64,000 nt of DNA from positions 1-64,000 of the forward strand of contig CALAQT010000035.1 in assembly GCA_937888775.1 (NCBI GenBank), given 5' to 3'. Positions 1 through 9,148 of the stretch are shown piece after piece (the first letter of the stretch is position 1; each line of letters opens with the position of its first letter). Under the pieces are notes generated by a model. It saw only the letters and a program-made list of their open reading frames with translations, did no database searches and was not told the origin of the DNA. A program made the position numbers and the translations under genes. Source of the stretch: an uncultured Actinomycetes bacterium. GTDB taxonomy: Bacteria > Actinomycetota > Thermoleophilia > Solirubrobacterales > Solirubrobacteraceae.

Positions 1-187
1 GCTGCACCGGGCGAGCAGCCGGGCCCACGCCGCGGAAGGCGCGCTCGGCGATGCCCAGATGCATGTCGCGGATCGCGCCGGGGAAACTGCGCAACTCGTC
101 AAAGGCCAGGGCGCTCAGCGCCCGAACCTCGTTCGGCGCAGAACTCTGGACGCCGCCGTCAACGCTAATCGACTCCGTGCTGGCCAT
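1..187 (-). CDS. N-terminus of alpha/beta hydrolase-like protein (partial)
   Basis: An open frame on the minus strand starts at an ATG (187-185) preceded by a GGAGACAGGA ribosome site and runs off the left edge without a stop (62 codons visible). The visible part reads like the N-terminus common in actinobacterial alpha/beta hydrolases: an Ala/Leu-rich helix followed by an 'RAFRGVGPAARPV' segment. No catalytic residues lie inside the window, so the hydrolase assignment rests on resemblance of the leader only. It could equally be another protein with the same helical N-terminus. Confidence 0.5.
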   Translation of the reverse strand, partial: MASTESISVDGGVQSSAPNEVRALSALAFDELRSFPGAIRDMHLGIAERAFRGVGPAARPVQ

Positions 188-1319
188 TCCTGTCTCCCAT
201 CCGTCATCGCCGCCGATCGAGTAACTGAGGCTAACCCTCGGCGCAGACTACTCCTTCACAGCTTCTTTGTTACGTTCGTTACAAGAGCAGAAGCGCCCAG
301 CGAGACGAGCTCCGCTGCCGCCTGGGACAAGGACCGATCCTCTGCTGTGACGGTCGGCTCGCTGCTGGTCTTGCCGCAATCCAGCACGGTCGATCTCGGA
401 CCTCCTCTTTGACGAAGGCCACAATGGTTGCGACGTGCCGCCGAGGCTGCTGCTCCCCGGCGAAGGAGCAGTGGGTACCGAGCTCCTGGGTGGTCGAAAG
501 AGCTCCCACTGGAGGCGGAACGCTCACACCCGTCGACGTGTTCATTGCCCTCGCTGACCTCCTCTGCCGTACTCGAGCTCATGCGGGCTGCGCTCGGAGC
601 GACGTTGTCCGACCGTCCGCAAGCGCGGCGCGTACACGACAACCGCTGTAGCGAAATCGGACCGGCGTGCTACTACGTCTGCAGAGCGCTCCACATGATC
701 AACCTGGTGGACGGCCGGCGCTTCTCGTTCCCAGCACCGGGGGAACGCTTGGCTGGGTGCCATACCAGTGGGGCGGAGCGGACACCCCGATCGGGCCGAC
801 CGACACCAAGCTCGCTGCCCAGGCAGCGATCCCGCCAGCGCGCGCGGGACAGACAACGCTGATCATGCTTCGCTTTGGACGCAAGTGCGGTTGGGCAAAC
901 GACCGATCGACTAGACCCGGCTGTAGCACGGCGACGGCCGAGAGTCCCGCGCGCATGCTCAGGTCTTCTCCGTGGCAGCACTGTCTCAGAACGGAAGGCT
1001 GAGCGGACGGGTGCTCGATTCGGCACAGGCAGGCGAACATTTGCCACTGGAAGCAAGCTTGAACAGCCCGGCCTCGCAAGCCGTCGACGAGTCCGTCCCG
1101 CCAGAGGCTCGGGGACTCCGGCGTCCAGCGGGTGGATGGGCTTGAGGTTCCCGGTAAGACAGCGCGGGCGCCCACAGCCGGACGCCCCGGGTCGAGGCCC
1201 GAAGTGCTCCGGTGGTCGATCGGTCGATGCTTTCGGTCGCGAACGGGATCAAGCGGCCTGCTTGCGACGATCGAGTGTGAGATGTTGTCCTGTGTGAGCG
1301 TCGAAGCAGATCGGCTCGG
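188..1319. other. No convincing gene
   Basis: About 1.1 kb between the partial minus-strand gene and the PsiE-like gene. Open frames on both strands are short, arginine/proline-rich and lack ribosome sites or recognisable motifs. I see no RNA gene or repeat here. It looks like decayed or non-coding DNA. Confidence 0.5.
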
Positions 1320-1853
1320 ATGACCGAGCCGCCCGACCAGGAAGAGTTGGCGCCTCGCCTTACCAAGGGAGTCCGCAACGCCCTCGCTTGGAGCGAGGAG
1401 GCGCTCTACATCACCGTCGGCCTGCTGCTGCTGGCGGCGGCGGTGTTCGTGTTGGTGGGAACGGTCAGTGGCCTCGTCAGCTCGATCAGGACGCATCAGA
1501 GCGCCGTGAATATCGGCGTCGTTTTGCTCGACCACATATTGCTGACGCTGATCGTGGCCGAACTGCTGCACACGCTGCGCTTCGTCGTGCTGCGCGGTGA
1601 GATCGTGGTCGAGCCTTTCCTATTCGTTGGTCTGATCGCCGTGGTGAGGCGGATTCTGATCATCACCGCTGAGCTGGAGCGCCAAGCACCTGGCGGACGT
1701 ACCCTCACCAACCAGCTACTCGAGCTCGGGTTGCTCGGCGTCCTGACGCTGGCGCTGGCGATAGCAATCTATCTCGTGCGACGCGGCGGCCCCGCAGGCT
1801 ACGAGCTCGCCCCTCCGCGCGATATCGAGTCGCCCACTAATTCGCCGACGTGA
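1320..1853 (+). CDS. PsiE-like small integral membrane protein
   Basis: 177 residues starting at ATG 1320. A short hydrophilic N-terminus precedes four hydrophobic segments at about residues 28-50, 68-92, 98-118 and 134-155, with conserved charged residues (His, Arg, Glu) between helices 2 and 3. This is the pattern of the phosphate-starvation-inducible PsiE family. The role of that family is poorly known; in Escherichia coli psiE is controlled by PhoB and cAMP-CRP. No neighbour here explains its function, and no Pho box is obvious upstream. The C-terminal 20 residues are polar and probably cytoplasmic. Membrane location is secure; the family name is moderately sure. Confidence 0.7.
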   Translation: MTEPPDQEELAPRLTKGVRNALAWSEEALYITVGLLLLAAAVFVLVGTVSGLVSSIRTHQSAVNIGVVLLDHILLTLIVAELLHTLRFVVLRGEIVVEPFLFVGLIAVVRRILIITAELERQAPGGRTLTNQLLELGLLGVLTLALAIAIYLVRRGGPAGYELAPPRDIESPTNSPT

Positions 1854-2109
1854 CTCCTGCGCTTGCTCCAGGGTCGCCAACCTAACTCGCCCCTGCGCAG
1901 GAGATCTGGCGCCGTCGGGCGGCGATCGCACCGCTCGTGCTCCGGACGATTGCGAAAGCCTTCACGGCGGGCACGGTGGCTCACGAGTTGGACGACAGGC
2001 ATGTGCGGGCGGTCGCGCCCGACGAATCGAGGCTTGGCGATGCGGCGGGCGCGATCCTGCTCGACCTCGCGGCCGGCGAGAGACTGTCTGAGCATGAGGT
2101 TCACGAGCG

Positions 2110-2490
2110 CGCGTGGCTCTCGACCACAGCCGGCGGCGGCGGGTGCGCGCGGCCGGGACGGTCGTGTCGGTCGCGTATGCAGAGTTCCACAACGGCGTGT
2201 TGGCGGTGCTCTGATTCGACGAGTTCGAGCGGGTCGGTTCGGTTGGTGAGAAACGCGAAGTGGCGCCAGTCGGGCCACAGCTCCGCTTGTGCACCGACCA
2301 AGCGGGTGCGGCGGACGACCAGGCGCTGCCCCACGAGCATCGTCTGGGCGATCTGCGTCTCCCCACCCTCGGGGGTAATCGGTCAGCGGCTCCCAATCCT
2401 GTTCGGGAATCGCTGCGATCGCGGCCGTGACGTACTTCTGTTGGCCCACCCCGACCGAGTAGGTCCAGCCCGCGGCCTGTGAGCGAGCCA
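2110..2490 (-). mobile_element. IS1380-family transposase remnant
   Basis: Two minus-strand frames join into one degenerate transposase C-terminal half. The first (from about 2485 to 2345) contains QKYVTAAIAAIPEQDWEPL. After a frameshift the second (2340 to about 2160) contains VRRTRLVGAQAELWPDWRHF, then FLTNR and EHRQHAVVEL. These are hallmark segments of actinobacterial IS1380-like transposases, including the late acidic/His region before the catalytic Glu. The N-terminal half and the C-terminus are missing, and I could not find terminal inverted repeats. It lies head-to-head with a glycerol kinase remnant, as if an insertion had cut that gene and then decayed. Confidence 0.75.
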
Positions 2491-2580
2491 TGATCTTCTT
2501 TCCAGAACCCGGAATCGGCATTCTTAGCCCTAAAGAGTGCAGCCGACCGCTAGCGGGCTGAAAAGAGAAGGCAGGCATGG

Positions 2581-2812
2581 CACAACATCGGCGTGCCGGT
2601 TTACCGCCCGGAGGTGGCCGACACCCACCGCGCTGGGAGCCGCCTACGCGGCGGGCCTGGCGACCGGGTTCTGGGACAGCGAGGAGGACCTGCGCGAGAA
2701 CTGGACCGAGGACAAGCGCTGGAGCCCAAGATGGATGCCGACAAGCGCGCCGAGTATTACGAGTATTGGAATAGGGCAGTCCTCGGACCTTCGACTGGTT
2801 CGCCTGACGGCC
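2581..2812 (+). pseudogene. glpK: Glycerol kinase C-terminal remnant
   Basis: Three plus-strand frames together spell the end of glycerol kinase: [11 protein letters not shown] (from 2593), then [17 protein letters not shown] and [11 protein letters not shown] in a second frame, then [20 protein letters not shown] back in the first, and finally TFDWF. GlpK normally ends this way, with the conserved '[12 protein letters not shown]' helix of the FGGY C-terminal domain. At least three frameshifts and loss of the first roughly 400 residues make it non-functional. It abuts the IS1380 remnant, which probably marks the event that removed the 5' part. Confidence 0.8.
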
Positions 2813-2825
2813 CGTTCTGAGGGCC

Positions 2826-3497
2826 TCAGGCTCGGCCCAAGCCCTCGACCTCGATCAGGCACCCGGCGTTGTCGGGGTCCTGGGGGATGAACCGGGTGAG
2901 TAGAGCCGAGGGCTGTAGCTCGTCCAGTAGGCCGCGGGTCAGTCCGCGGTGTAGCGTGCAGACCACCTGTTGGTTCGCGCGGACCGCTTCGCGGTAGGGG
3001 CAGTTGCCCAGCCGATAGACGACTCGCCCCACTTCGGGCCGCTCGCGTCGGGGTGCAAACCCGAGCGCGGTAAGGCTACGGCCCATCGTCTCCTCGGCCT
3101 GCGATCCGGCCCGGTCATGAGCAAGCTCGCGACCAAGCTCTCGTCCGGCGCGCTCGATCTCGCGCAGGCGTCCTGGGCGGGGCGGGGTGCTGCGAGCAAG
3201 CCAGCGCGCGAGCTGTTGGTAGGCGTCGGGAGGCTCCCCGCCCGGCAGCGCATCGGGCGCAACCGACCAGCTGTCGCGCGGTCTGCCGCGCGGCTGTGGC
3301 ACTCGCTCGCGAGCGACGAGCCCGGCGACTTCCAAACGTTGGAGATGAACACGCACCCCACTCGGGTGAAGCGTAAGCTCTGCGGCTAGTTCATCGGTGC
3401 CAGCAGGCCGGCCCAGGCTCGCGAGGCGCGCGAACAACCGGGCGCGAGTCGGCTGGGCCAGGGCGTCGCCCGGACCGTCGCGTGCTTGGTGAGGCAC
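2826..3497 (-). CDS. ArsR/SufR-type winged-helix regulator with C-terminal cysteines
   Basis: About 223 residues from GTG 3497 (a TTG at 3503 is an alternative; neither has a strong ribosome site). The N-terminal 80 residues form a winged helix of the COG2345 type: '[10 protein letters not shown]', '[19 protein letters not shown]' and a basic wing with GRPRD. The C-terminal third has [16 protein letters not shown] and a later AGCLIEV, matching the cysteine-bearing C-terminal domain of the SufR-like group, some of which bind an Fe-S cluster. Its targets are unknown. It is convergent with the glpK remnant, with only about 14 bp between them, so it may be a surviving gene in a decayed area. Confidence 0.7.
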   Translation of the reverse strand: MPHQARDGPGDALAQPTRARLFARLASLGRPAGTDELAAELTLHPSGVRVHLQRLEVAGLVARERVPQPRGRPRDSWSVAPDALPGGEPPDAYQQLARWLARSTPPRPGRLREIERAGRELGRELAHDRAGSQAEETMGRSLTALGFAPRRERPEVGRVVYRLGNCPYREAVRANQQVVCTLHRGLTRGLLDELQPSALLTRFIPQDPDNAGCLIEVEGLGRA

Positions 3498-3503
3498 AGG
3501 CAA

Positions 3504-3950
3504 AGTTTCTCATAGACATCCTTGTCAAAGCGGCCGCCGATCGACGAGCGACAGATCGAGATGAGAACGCGGAGCGCGTGACGACGTGGTGGTGTGCTCG
3601 GTGCGGGGGATCGATGCGTCGCAACACTGCCTGGGGATCAGCGTATGGCGACGCATCGACTGGGTAAACGCCAACCTGTATGACCATCAGCATGATTGTT
3701 CCGTTGGCAGGCACGAGACTGAACTGTGTTTAGGGCGCCTGCTGCACCGCGTCGCGTCGATCACCCACGCTAGGGCGACTGGCAGCACGGCTGGGGCGTA
3801 CTTCGAGCAGAAGGGCGAACGCGCTCGCACGGTGCGCCGCCGGCGCCTATAGACAGCGCGAGTTCTCGAGACACAACCGCGGCGGAGCCTAACCCTCATC
3901 GCGGCTGACCGGCCAAGTCGCCCAAGTCAGGCCTGTTGCGTTTCGCCCGG
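3504..3950. other. No convincing gene
   Basis: About 450 bp upstream of the ArsR-type regulator and before the next plus-strand fragment. Only short overlapping frames without motifs. It probably includes the regulator's promoter, but no clear -35/-10 pair stands out. Confidence 0.4.
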
Positions 3951-4730
3951 ATGACGGGTTCGTCGATCGCGGGGCGCGACGCGGCGGTGTGGGTGACCGA
4001 TTTCCTCAACACGGCTTACTACCGCCGGTCCGAGCAGGAGCGCGACGTCGATGATCTGCGCCTGGCGTTCTGCGTGCTGACCACCTACTGGTATCGCAAG
4101 CCGGGCCACGGCCGGCTCCACGACACCGATCTGCCCGCCTTTCACCGTGCCTTCGGCGCGGAGCGCTTTGCCACCGGGGACTCCGGTCGCGGGACGCTGA
4201 GCCGCGCACAGCTGCTCGACGGCGCCGCGCGCCTGCTCGACGACTGGTTCCCGGCCGCTTATGCCGATGACGCCCGTCGCGGCTGGGGGATCGCCTTCGA
4301 GACGGCCGCGGACCGCGCCGCCTATGACCCGGATAGCCGGATGAAGCTCGCCAAATGGGGGAAGCTCACGCCGGAGAGCGCCCCGGCCTCCGAGCAAACC
4401 TGGCACACCTATCCGCTGGTCCGCATGCCCTCGGCCGAAGCGGTGATCGCTGTCCTCACCGCGCCCGAGACCGGGCCGGACTACGCCAGCGAGTCGGCTG
4501 ATTCACGCCGCTGCGCGGCGGCGGCCTTGACGGCCAGACGTTCGAGATCGAAGTCGCCGCCGGCACCGCCGCCGGGCGCCCGGCGTTCACGCGGGGGTAC
4601 GTCACGATCACCAAGCTGGTGACCCCGCTGACCCGGAGGCCCTGCAGGCGTGGACGGCGGCGCTGGAGGGTGGCCTGCGGCGCAACGGGGAGGGCGAGCC
4701 GGAGGCCGTGCCGGAGGGCCTATCGCACGC
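3951..4730 (+). pseudogene. Conserved hypothetical protein, frameshifted
   Basis: ATG 3951 opens a clean frame of about 180 residues (MTGSSIAGRD..., YYRRSEQERDVDDLRLAFCV, LTTYWYRKPGHGRLHDTDL). Reading then breaks near 4490. The continuation is in another frame (GLDGQTFEIEVAAG, YVTITKLVTPL, 4505-4625) and breaks again near 4630 (PEALQAWTAALEGGL). Repaired, the protein would be about 250 residues, with aromatic- and Arg-rich segments and no signal peptide. I do not recognise the family. The protein-like composition of all three pieces argues that the gene was real and is now broken twice. Confidence 0.5.
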
Positions 4731-4784
4731 CGCTGCATCGGCTGTTCCTGGGCAGCGCGGCAGCCTTCCCCGGCGGCGCGGTAC

Positions 4785-4922
4785 GAGGGCATCGAGCACT
4801 TTCGCGACGAGGAGCGAAACGTCTTCGGACGTGCAGAGGCGACCCTCGCGCCAGGCGAGCTCGACGCCGTAGGCGACGCCCTGCAAGCAGCCGGCGCGGA
4901 CCGTCAGCCACCGCGAGCCTGA
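4785..4922 (+). pseudogene. Possible hemerythrin-domain C-terminal fragment
   Basis: The plus-strand frame ending at 4922 carries HFRDEERNVFGRAEATLAPG followed by ELDAVGDALQAA, resembling the last helix of bacterial hemerythrin (HHE) domains, where a His and an Glu/Asp of an H-x-x-x-E pattern bind iron. No N-terminal part is present in the same frame. It is too short to function. Confidence 0.4.
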
Positions 4923-5017
4923 TCACCCGGTGGCTCGAGTCGATCTCAGTGACCTCAGCTCAGGCTCCGTGCCTGATGCCCGTCTTGTTCATCATTGGCT
5001 AGGTGGATCTACTCGCC

Positions 5018-5173
5018 ATGGCGTTCTTTGTGGGAGGTCAACTTGTCCTCGCCGCGGCTCTCGTGCCCCGTGGAAGACGCGATACGAGCGAGGACCAGGT
5101 CGCCGAATGGCAGAACCACATCGAGGAGAACGCTGCGTGCTTCGGTACTTCCGTACCGGGCGCTCATAATTGA
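5018..5173 (+). pseudogene. N-terminal membrane-protein fragment
   Basis: ATG 5018 starts a 51-residue frame beginning MAFFVGGQLVLAAALVPRGR. It resembles the second half of a first transmembrane helix in CopD/DUF2269-like membrane proteins, then becomes polar and stops. It most likely is a remnant rather than a working peptide, since the rest of the membrane protein is absent. Confidence 0.3.
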
Positions 5174-5179
5174 AAGCGA

Positions 5180-5374
5180 ATGACTGAAGGGCTGACGATC
5201 GACCGGCTCGAGCGCTGGGTGCTGTTTGGAGCGCATTGGCGCGTTGTCAACATCGCGAACGAGCACGCGGTCGTTGACCTTTGCGCGTGCACCGGAGAGC
5301 TCGTCGAGCGCGTTGAGTCGGGCGACGCCGAGGTGATTGAATACCTACGCACCACGCAGCCCGATCTGACTTGA
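5180..5374 (+). CDS. Conserved small cytosolic protein
   Basis: A 64-residue protein from ATG 5180 with no membrane segment: LERWVLFGAHWRVVNIANEH, then AVVDLCACTGELVERVESGD and VIEYLRTT near the end. I recognise the pattern 'WELFGATWRVV...VVDLCACTGE' from short proteins scattered through Actinobacteria, but no function is known to me. The sequence is intact although both neighbours are broken, suggesting it is under selection. The spacing to an upstream GAAAGCG is compatible with a weak ribosome site. The paired cysteines in LCACTGE might bind a metal or be redox-active; that is a guess. Confidence 0.65.
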   Translation: MTEGLTIDRLERWVLFGAHWRVVNIANEHAVVDLCACTGELVERVESGDAEVIEYLRTTQPDLT

Positions 5375-5390
5375 CCTGCGCGCCCGGTCC

Positions 5391-5640
5391 CGGCCTTGCG
5401 CCAGCTGCAGGTCCCACTCGCCGAGATCAAAACGATCCTTGGCCTTGAGTCGAAGGCCGCCGCCAAGCGCATTGGCGAGTACTGGGCTGCTACCGAGCTT
5501 GAGCACTCAGCTCGGCGAGACTTGGCCGACTACGTCGTTGACCTCATAAGCGGAAAGAGATCCATCATGTACGAAGTCACCACCAGAGATATCCCTAGCC
5601 GGAGCTTGCTGTGCCTGAAGCGCAACGTCAAGGGTCAGCA
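5391..5640 (+). pseudogene. MerR-type regulator fragment
   Basis: The frame 5396-5640 contains LRQLQVPLAEIKTILGLES, a helical dimerisation stretch, and then MYEVTTRDIPSRSLLCLKR. This order is typical of MerR regulators with a C-terminal GyrI-like effector domain: end of the winged helix, antiparallel coiled coil, first strand of the effector domain. The N-terminal helix-turn-helix and nearly all of the effector domain are gone. The frame then runs straight into sequence of a response regulator. Confidence 0.6.
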
Positions 5641-5689
5641 GGGAGCCTGCTGTCGGATGTCGACCGGAGCGTGTTGACGGGCCCGTTTG

Positions 5690-6175
5690 CCGATTTCGTC
5701 GCCGACGTGACGCGCGCCGCGGGCTCGCCGGGGGAACGCGTCACGGGACTCGCGCTCGGCGCCGATGACTACCTACCCAAGCCGTTTCACTTCCCCGAGC
5801 TCGTCCTCCGCGTCCGCGCGCTCGCCCGCCGCCAGCCCACCGCACACCGCCGCACACTGCGTGCGGCAGGAATCGAGCTCGATCCCCGCACCCGCACCGT
5901 CAGCCGCGACGCACGACAGCTCGAACTCTCGGCCAAGGAATTCGCCGTGCTCGAAGCCCTCCTCAAAGCCAGTCCCGGGGTGCTGAGCGCAGAGAAGCTG
6001 CTCCAACAGGCGTGGGACGGAAAACGCCGATCCGTTCACCAAGACCGTGCAGGTCACCATCGGCCGGCTGAGACGCAAGCTCGGAGACCCACAAATCATC
6101 CACACCATCCCAGGCATCGGATACCGGATCTCGGTCACAACCCAAGCCCACACCGGCGCCCCAAGCCAAGCCTGA
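5690..6175 (+). pseudogene. OmpR-family response regulator remnant
   Basis: Residues corresponding to the end of a receiver domain (VTGLALGADDYLPKPFHFPE, with the conserved Lys-Pro) lead into an OmpR winged helix (ELSAKEFAVLEALLKASPG). One frameshift near 6015 separates it from the remainder (KTVQVTIGRLRRKLGD, IHTIPGIGYRIS). The first half of the receiver, including the phospho-acceptor Asp, is missing. Repaired, the piece would encode only a DNA-binding domain. Confidence 0.75.
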
Positions 6176-6534
6176 GCGCACGCACCGCCACAGTCGAGCG
6201 CCGCACACCCGGACGGCGACTCCGCGAGCAGCCAGCCAAGTCCCCCAATGGCCCGCACAGCCGCGACTCGCGCGCAACCGTCGCGCTTCGCGAGCGAGAA
6301 ACTCAGCTGATCTGGCTCTGACGCAGGCCTCGAACGGAGGGGTCTGAGTCCTCTCAAGCGGCGCCCCGGCGGATCCCCGGCGTTCGATGGGCGTTCCATA
6401 TTGTGACGACCACGCCACCGGCGCCGGACGCCCTCATAGGACGTGCTGACCGCACGGCGGTGGATCGTCAAACGCGCGCACGCGCCAAGCGGAAATGCCC
6501 GTCGCTCCTGCTTCGTCTCCGCCAGCGGTCGCAC

Positions 6535-6627
6535 AGCGGGCAAACGCGACCGACACCCGCTTGTGTCCGGGCCGGCAGCGCGCTCGACGTCGATCTGGAC
6601 TTCCGCTTCGACGAGTCCGGCGTTTGC
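6535..6627 (-). repeat. Inverted repeat, left copy
   Basis: The reverse complement of this stretch matches 8867-8959 on the plus strand at roughly 87 percent over about 93 bp, including the shared core AGTCCAGATCGACGTCGAGC. The two copies face each other around the diguanylate cyclase gene. Neither copy has an obvious transposase or promoter. Confidence 0.75.
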
Positions 6628-6716
6628 GGGTAGCCCGGTATGCGCTGGGATCGCCGGGTCGCATATGTTTACCGGCGAGACTTCAGGCGCAGGTGCTTTC
6701 CGCCGATAGTTGGTGC

Positions 6717-9110
6717 ATGGCGTCTGCACCTGAGCTTAAGTCGAGTCCGACGGCGGCCGGCAATCATTTCTCGTGCTCGATGACTGCGGTGCTCCTCGCG
6801 CGTGTGCAAGCATGCGGCGGGCAAGACGCTGTGGCGGAGCTGCTGCATCTGGCGGGGAGTAAGCGGTCTCCCGGTTACCTGCTGGACATCGTAAATTGGG
6901 TTTCGTATGACGAGGCTGTCGCGCTCTGGCGGGCGGGAGCGCGCGTCACGCGTCATCCGCAGTTCGCGCGCATGGTGGGTGAGGACGCCGCGCGCCGGCT
7001 CAACGGCTCACCGATCGCCGCCCTGTTCCGCTCGTTGGGTTCCCCGGAGAATGTTTACCGACAGATCGCTACCAGCTCGACGAAATACAGCGTCGTGACC
7101 AAGCTTGAGACTGTCGATGTCGGCTCCGATTTCGCTGAGATCATCGCCGTGGCGGTCGACGGCTTTCCGCGCGACGCTGATCACTGCGCGTGGACGTGCG
7201 GGATGCTCACCCAGCCGACAATCCTGTTCGGGCTGCCACCAGCCGATGTTGAGCACGAGGAGTGCGCTGCGTTGGGCGCGCCTCATTGCCGCTATCGCGT
7301 TACGTGGGCTGCCGATGAAGTCGCCGAGGCGGGCGCCGAGTCGGAGCGCAACAGTGCGCTGCAGGGTCAGCTAGAGGCGATGAAGGAGCGCTTGCACAGC
7401 ATGTTCGAGACGGCCTCTGATCTGATCGGGGCGGGTGAGATCGCCGATGTTCTGGCGCGGATCACTGACCGAGCCGCCGTTGAAATCCGCGCGCCTCGCT
7501 ACTTGCTGGCGATCCGCACGGAGCCCGGAAGTAAGGTTCATTGTCACCACCGGGGTTTCGATGAGCAGGAGGCCGGCGAGTATGCGGAGCGAATCCTCGA
7601 GAATCACCCGGCGACGCTGCCTGAGTCCTGGCTTGTCGTGCCGGTTCGCTCCAGCCGTCGCGACTACGGCCGTTTGCTCGCGCTCTACGACGCCGGGCGG
7701 CGCTTCTTTGCGGAGGAGCGCGAGCTGTTGGAGGTCTACGCGCGTTACGCGGCCAGCGCACTGGACAGCGCGACGACGCTGATCGAATCAAAGCAGCTCT
7801 ATCGCCAGTCGAGCGCTCTGCTCCAGCTCGCGCGGGCGCTCGCGGCCGCCGGCACCAGCGGCGAGGTCGCTCGGCGACTCGCGGACGCTGTGCCGCTGGT
7901 GGTTGATTGCGACAGAGTTGGCGTCTACCTCTGGGAGGTGGACCGTGGTGAACTGGTCCGGCGAGCCAGCACCCACCCCGGCCTCGACCACACGGCGGAG
8001 GAAGCCGAGGAGTGGAGCCGCGCCCCCAGCCCGGGTGGACCGCTTCAGAAGCTGCTAAACGATCCACGGTCCGAGCCGATCTTCGTCGACGCCGAGTCTG
8101 GAGATCCGCTTCTGCGAGATCTGTCGGCAACGATCGGGGCGGTCGCCTCGATCCTCGTACCCCTTGCCACTCCCGACCAATTACTTGGGCTGCTCGCCGT
8201 CTCAGTGATGGATCTGCCAGATCGACTAACCCCGAGTCCCGACCTGTTCGATCGTCTGTCCGGCGTCGCGGCGCAAGCGACAACCGCACTTCAGAACGGG
8301 CGCCTAGTCGACCAGATCACGCACCAGGCGCTCCACGACGAGCTGACCGGCCTCGCCAACCGCTTGCAGTTCACCGACGATCTGCGCGCGGCCATCCACC
8401 AAGCCCGGCAGCACGGCGACCAGATCACACTGTTCTACCTTGACCTCGACAGCTTCAAGCCGGTCAACGACGAGTTCGGCCACGACGCCGGCGACAAGAT
8501 CCTGACCGCCGTCGGCAAGCGCCTCACCTCAAGCACCCGGTCAACCGACACCGTCGCGCGACTCGGCGGCGACGAGTTCGCCGTGCTGATCGACGCCCAC
8601 ACCGCCCCGCAGGAGACGGATCTCCTGGCGGAACGACTCGCGCGAGCGTTCGCACACCCGTTCGCGATCGAAGAAAACCACCTCACGCTCGGAGCGAGCA
8701 TCGGCCGTGCCGTATTCCCGACAGACGCCGACAGCGCCGAGAGCCTACTTCGTGTCGCCGACGCGGCAATGTTCGAGGCCAAACGTAACAGGTACCAAAC
8801 GGCACCGCAGCCCGCGCCATCGCTGAAACCAGGAAGGCGCTGCCCGTCCGAATGCGACAGGCTGCGAGCAAATGCCGGACTCATCGAAGCGGGAGTCCAG
8901 ATCGACGTCGAGCGCCCTGCTGGTCCGGACGAGAAGCGCGTGTCGGTCGCAGTGCCCGCTGCACCGCGACCTTGCTTAGGCAGACGAACACCGCCGGCGA
9001 TTCGAGGAACACGCGCGCTACCGATTGAGTTAGGTTGCTGTGCGAGATGCGCCTCAGAGCAGGACGGAGCGGAGATCCTTCCGCGCGCGGCGCACGCGAC
9101 CGGCGCGTAG
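6717..9110 (+). CDS. V4R-like/GAF/GGDEF diguanylate cyclase
   Basis: 797 residues from ATG 6717. An N-terminal region (about residues 20-190) has an EVxxHxxC-type pattern ending HEECAALGAPHCRYRV, like V4R sensor domains. It is followed by a short coiled coil (QGQLEAMKERLHSMFETAS), two GAF-like domains (about 215-350 and 370-520) and a GGDEF domain starting HDELTGLANR. The active-site GGDEF is at residues 617-621, and an intact RSTD inhibitory site lies just upstream, so it should make c-di-GMP with feedback control. The domain ends near residue 692; the last ~105 residues are low-quality sequence read from a repeat (8867-8959), not a normal family tail. No transmembrane segment is seen, so it is probably a cytosolic sensor. 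Confidence 0.85.
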   Translation: MASAPELKSSPTAAGNHFSCSMTAVLLARVQACGGQDAVAELLHLAGSKRSPGYLLDIVNWVSYDEAVALWRAGARVTRHPQFARMVGEDAARRLNGSPIAALFRSLGSPENVYRQIATSSTKYSVVTKLETVDVGSDFAEIIAVAVDGFPRDADHCAWTCGMLTQPTILFGLPPADVEHEECAALGAPHCRYRVTWAADEVAEAGAESERNSALQGQLEAMKERLHSMFETASDLIGAGEIADVLARITDRAAVEIRAPRYLLAIRTEPGSKVHCHHRGFDEQEAGEYAERILENHPATLPESWLVVPVRSSRRDYGRLLALYDAGRRFFAEERELLEVYARYAASALDSATTLIESKQLYRQSSALLQLARALAAAGTSGEVARRLADAVPLVVDCDRVGVYLWEVDRGELVRRASTHPGLDHTAEEAEEWSRAPSPGGPLQKLLNDPRSEPIFVDAESGDPLLRDLSATIGAVASILVPLATPDQLLGLLAVSVMDLPDRLTPSPDLFDRLSGVAAQATTALQNGRLVDQITHQALHDELTGLANRLQFTDDLRAAIHQARQHGDQITLFYLDLDSFKPVNDEFGHDAGDKILTAVGKRLTSSTRSTDTVARLGGDEFAVLIDAHTAPQETDLLAERLARAFAHPFAIEENHLTLGASIGRAVFPTDADSAESLLRVADAAMFEAKRNRYQTAPQPAPSLKPGRRCPSECDRLRANAGLIEAGVQIDVERPAGPDEKRVSVAVPAAPRPCLGRRTPPAIRGTRALPIELGCCARCASEQDGAEILPRAAHATGA
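8867..8959 (+). repeat. Inverted repeat, right copy
   Basis: Right-hand partner of 6535-6627 in opposite orientation, about 2.24 kb away. It lies inside the reading frame of the diguanylate cyclase and supplies part of its atypical C-terminus. Differences between the copies are scattered substitutions plus one or two indels. Confidence 0.75.
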
Positions 9111-9148
9111 CACCGCACCGGGCGTTTGACCCGCGGCGTGTCGGGGGC

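Noticed and set aside
2826..3497. Possible toxin-antitoxin pair with the neighbouring short frames
   Set aside because: Only the regulator is convincing; adjacent small frames are relics of glpK or noise.
5773..6729. Minus-strand frame of 318 codons across the response-regulator remnant
   Set aside because: Covers several unrelated relics and the repeat; composition is not protein-like throughout.
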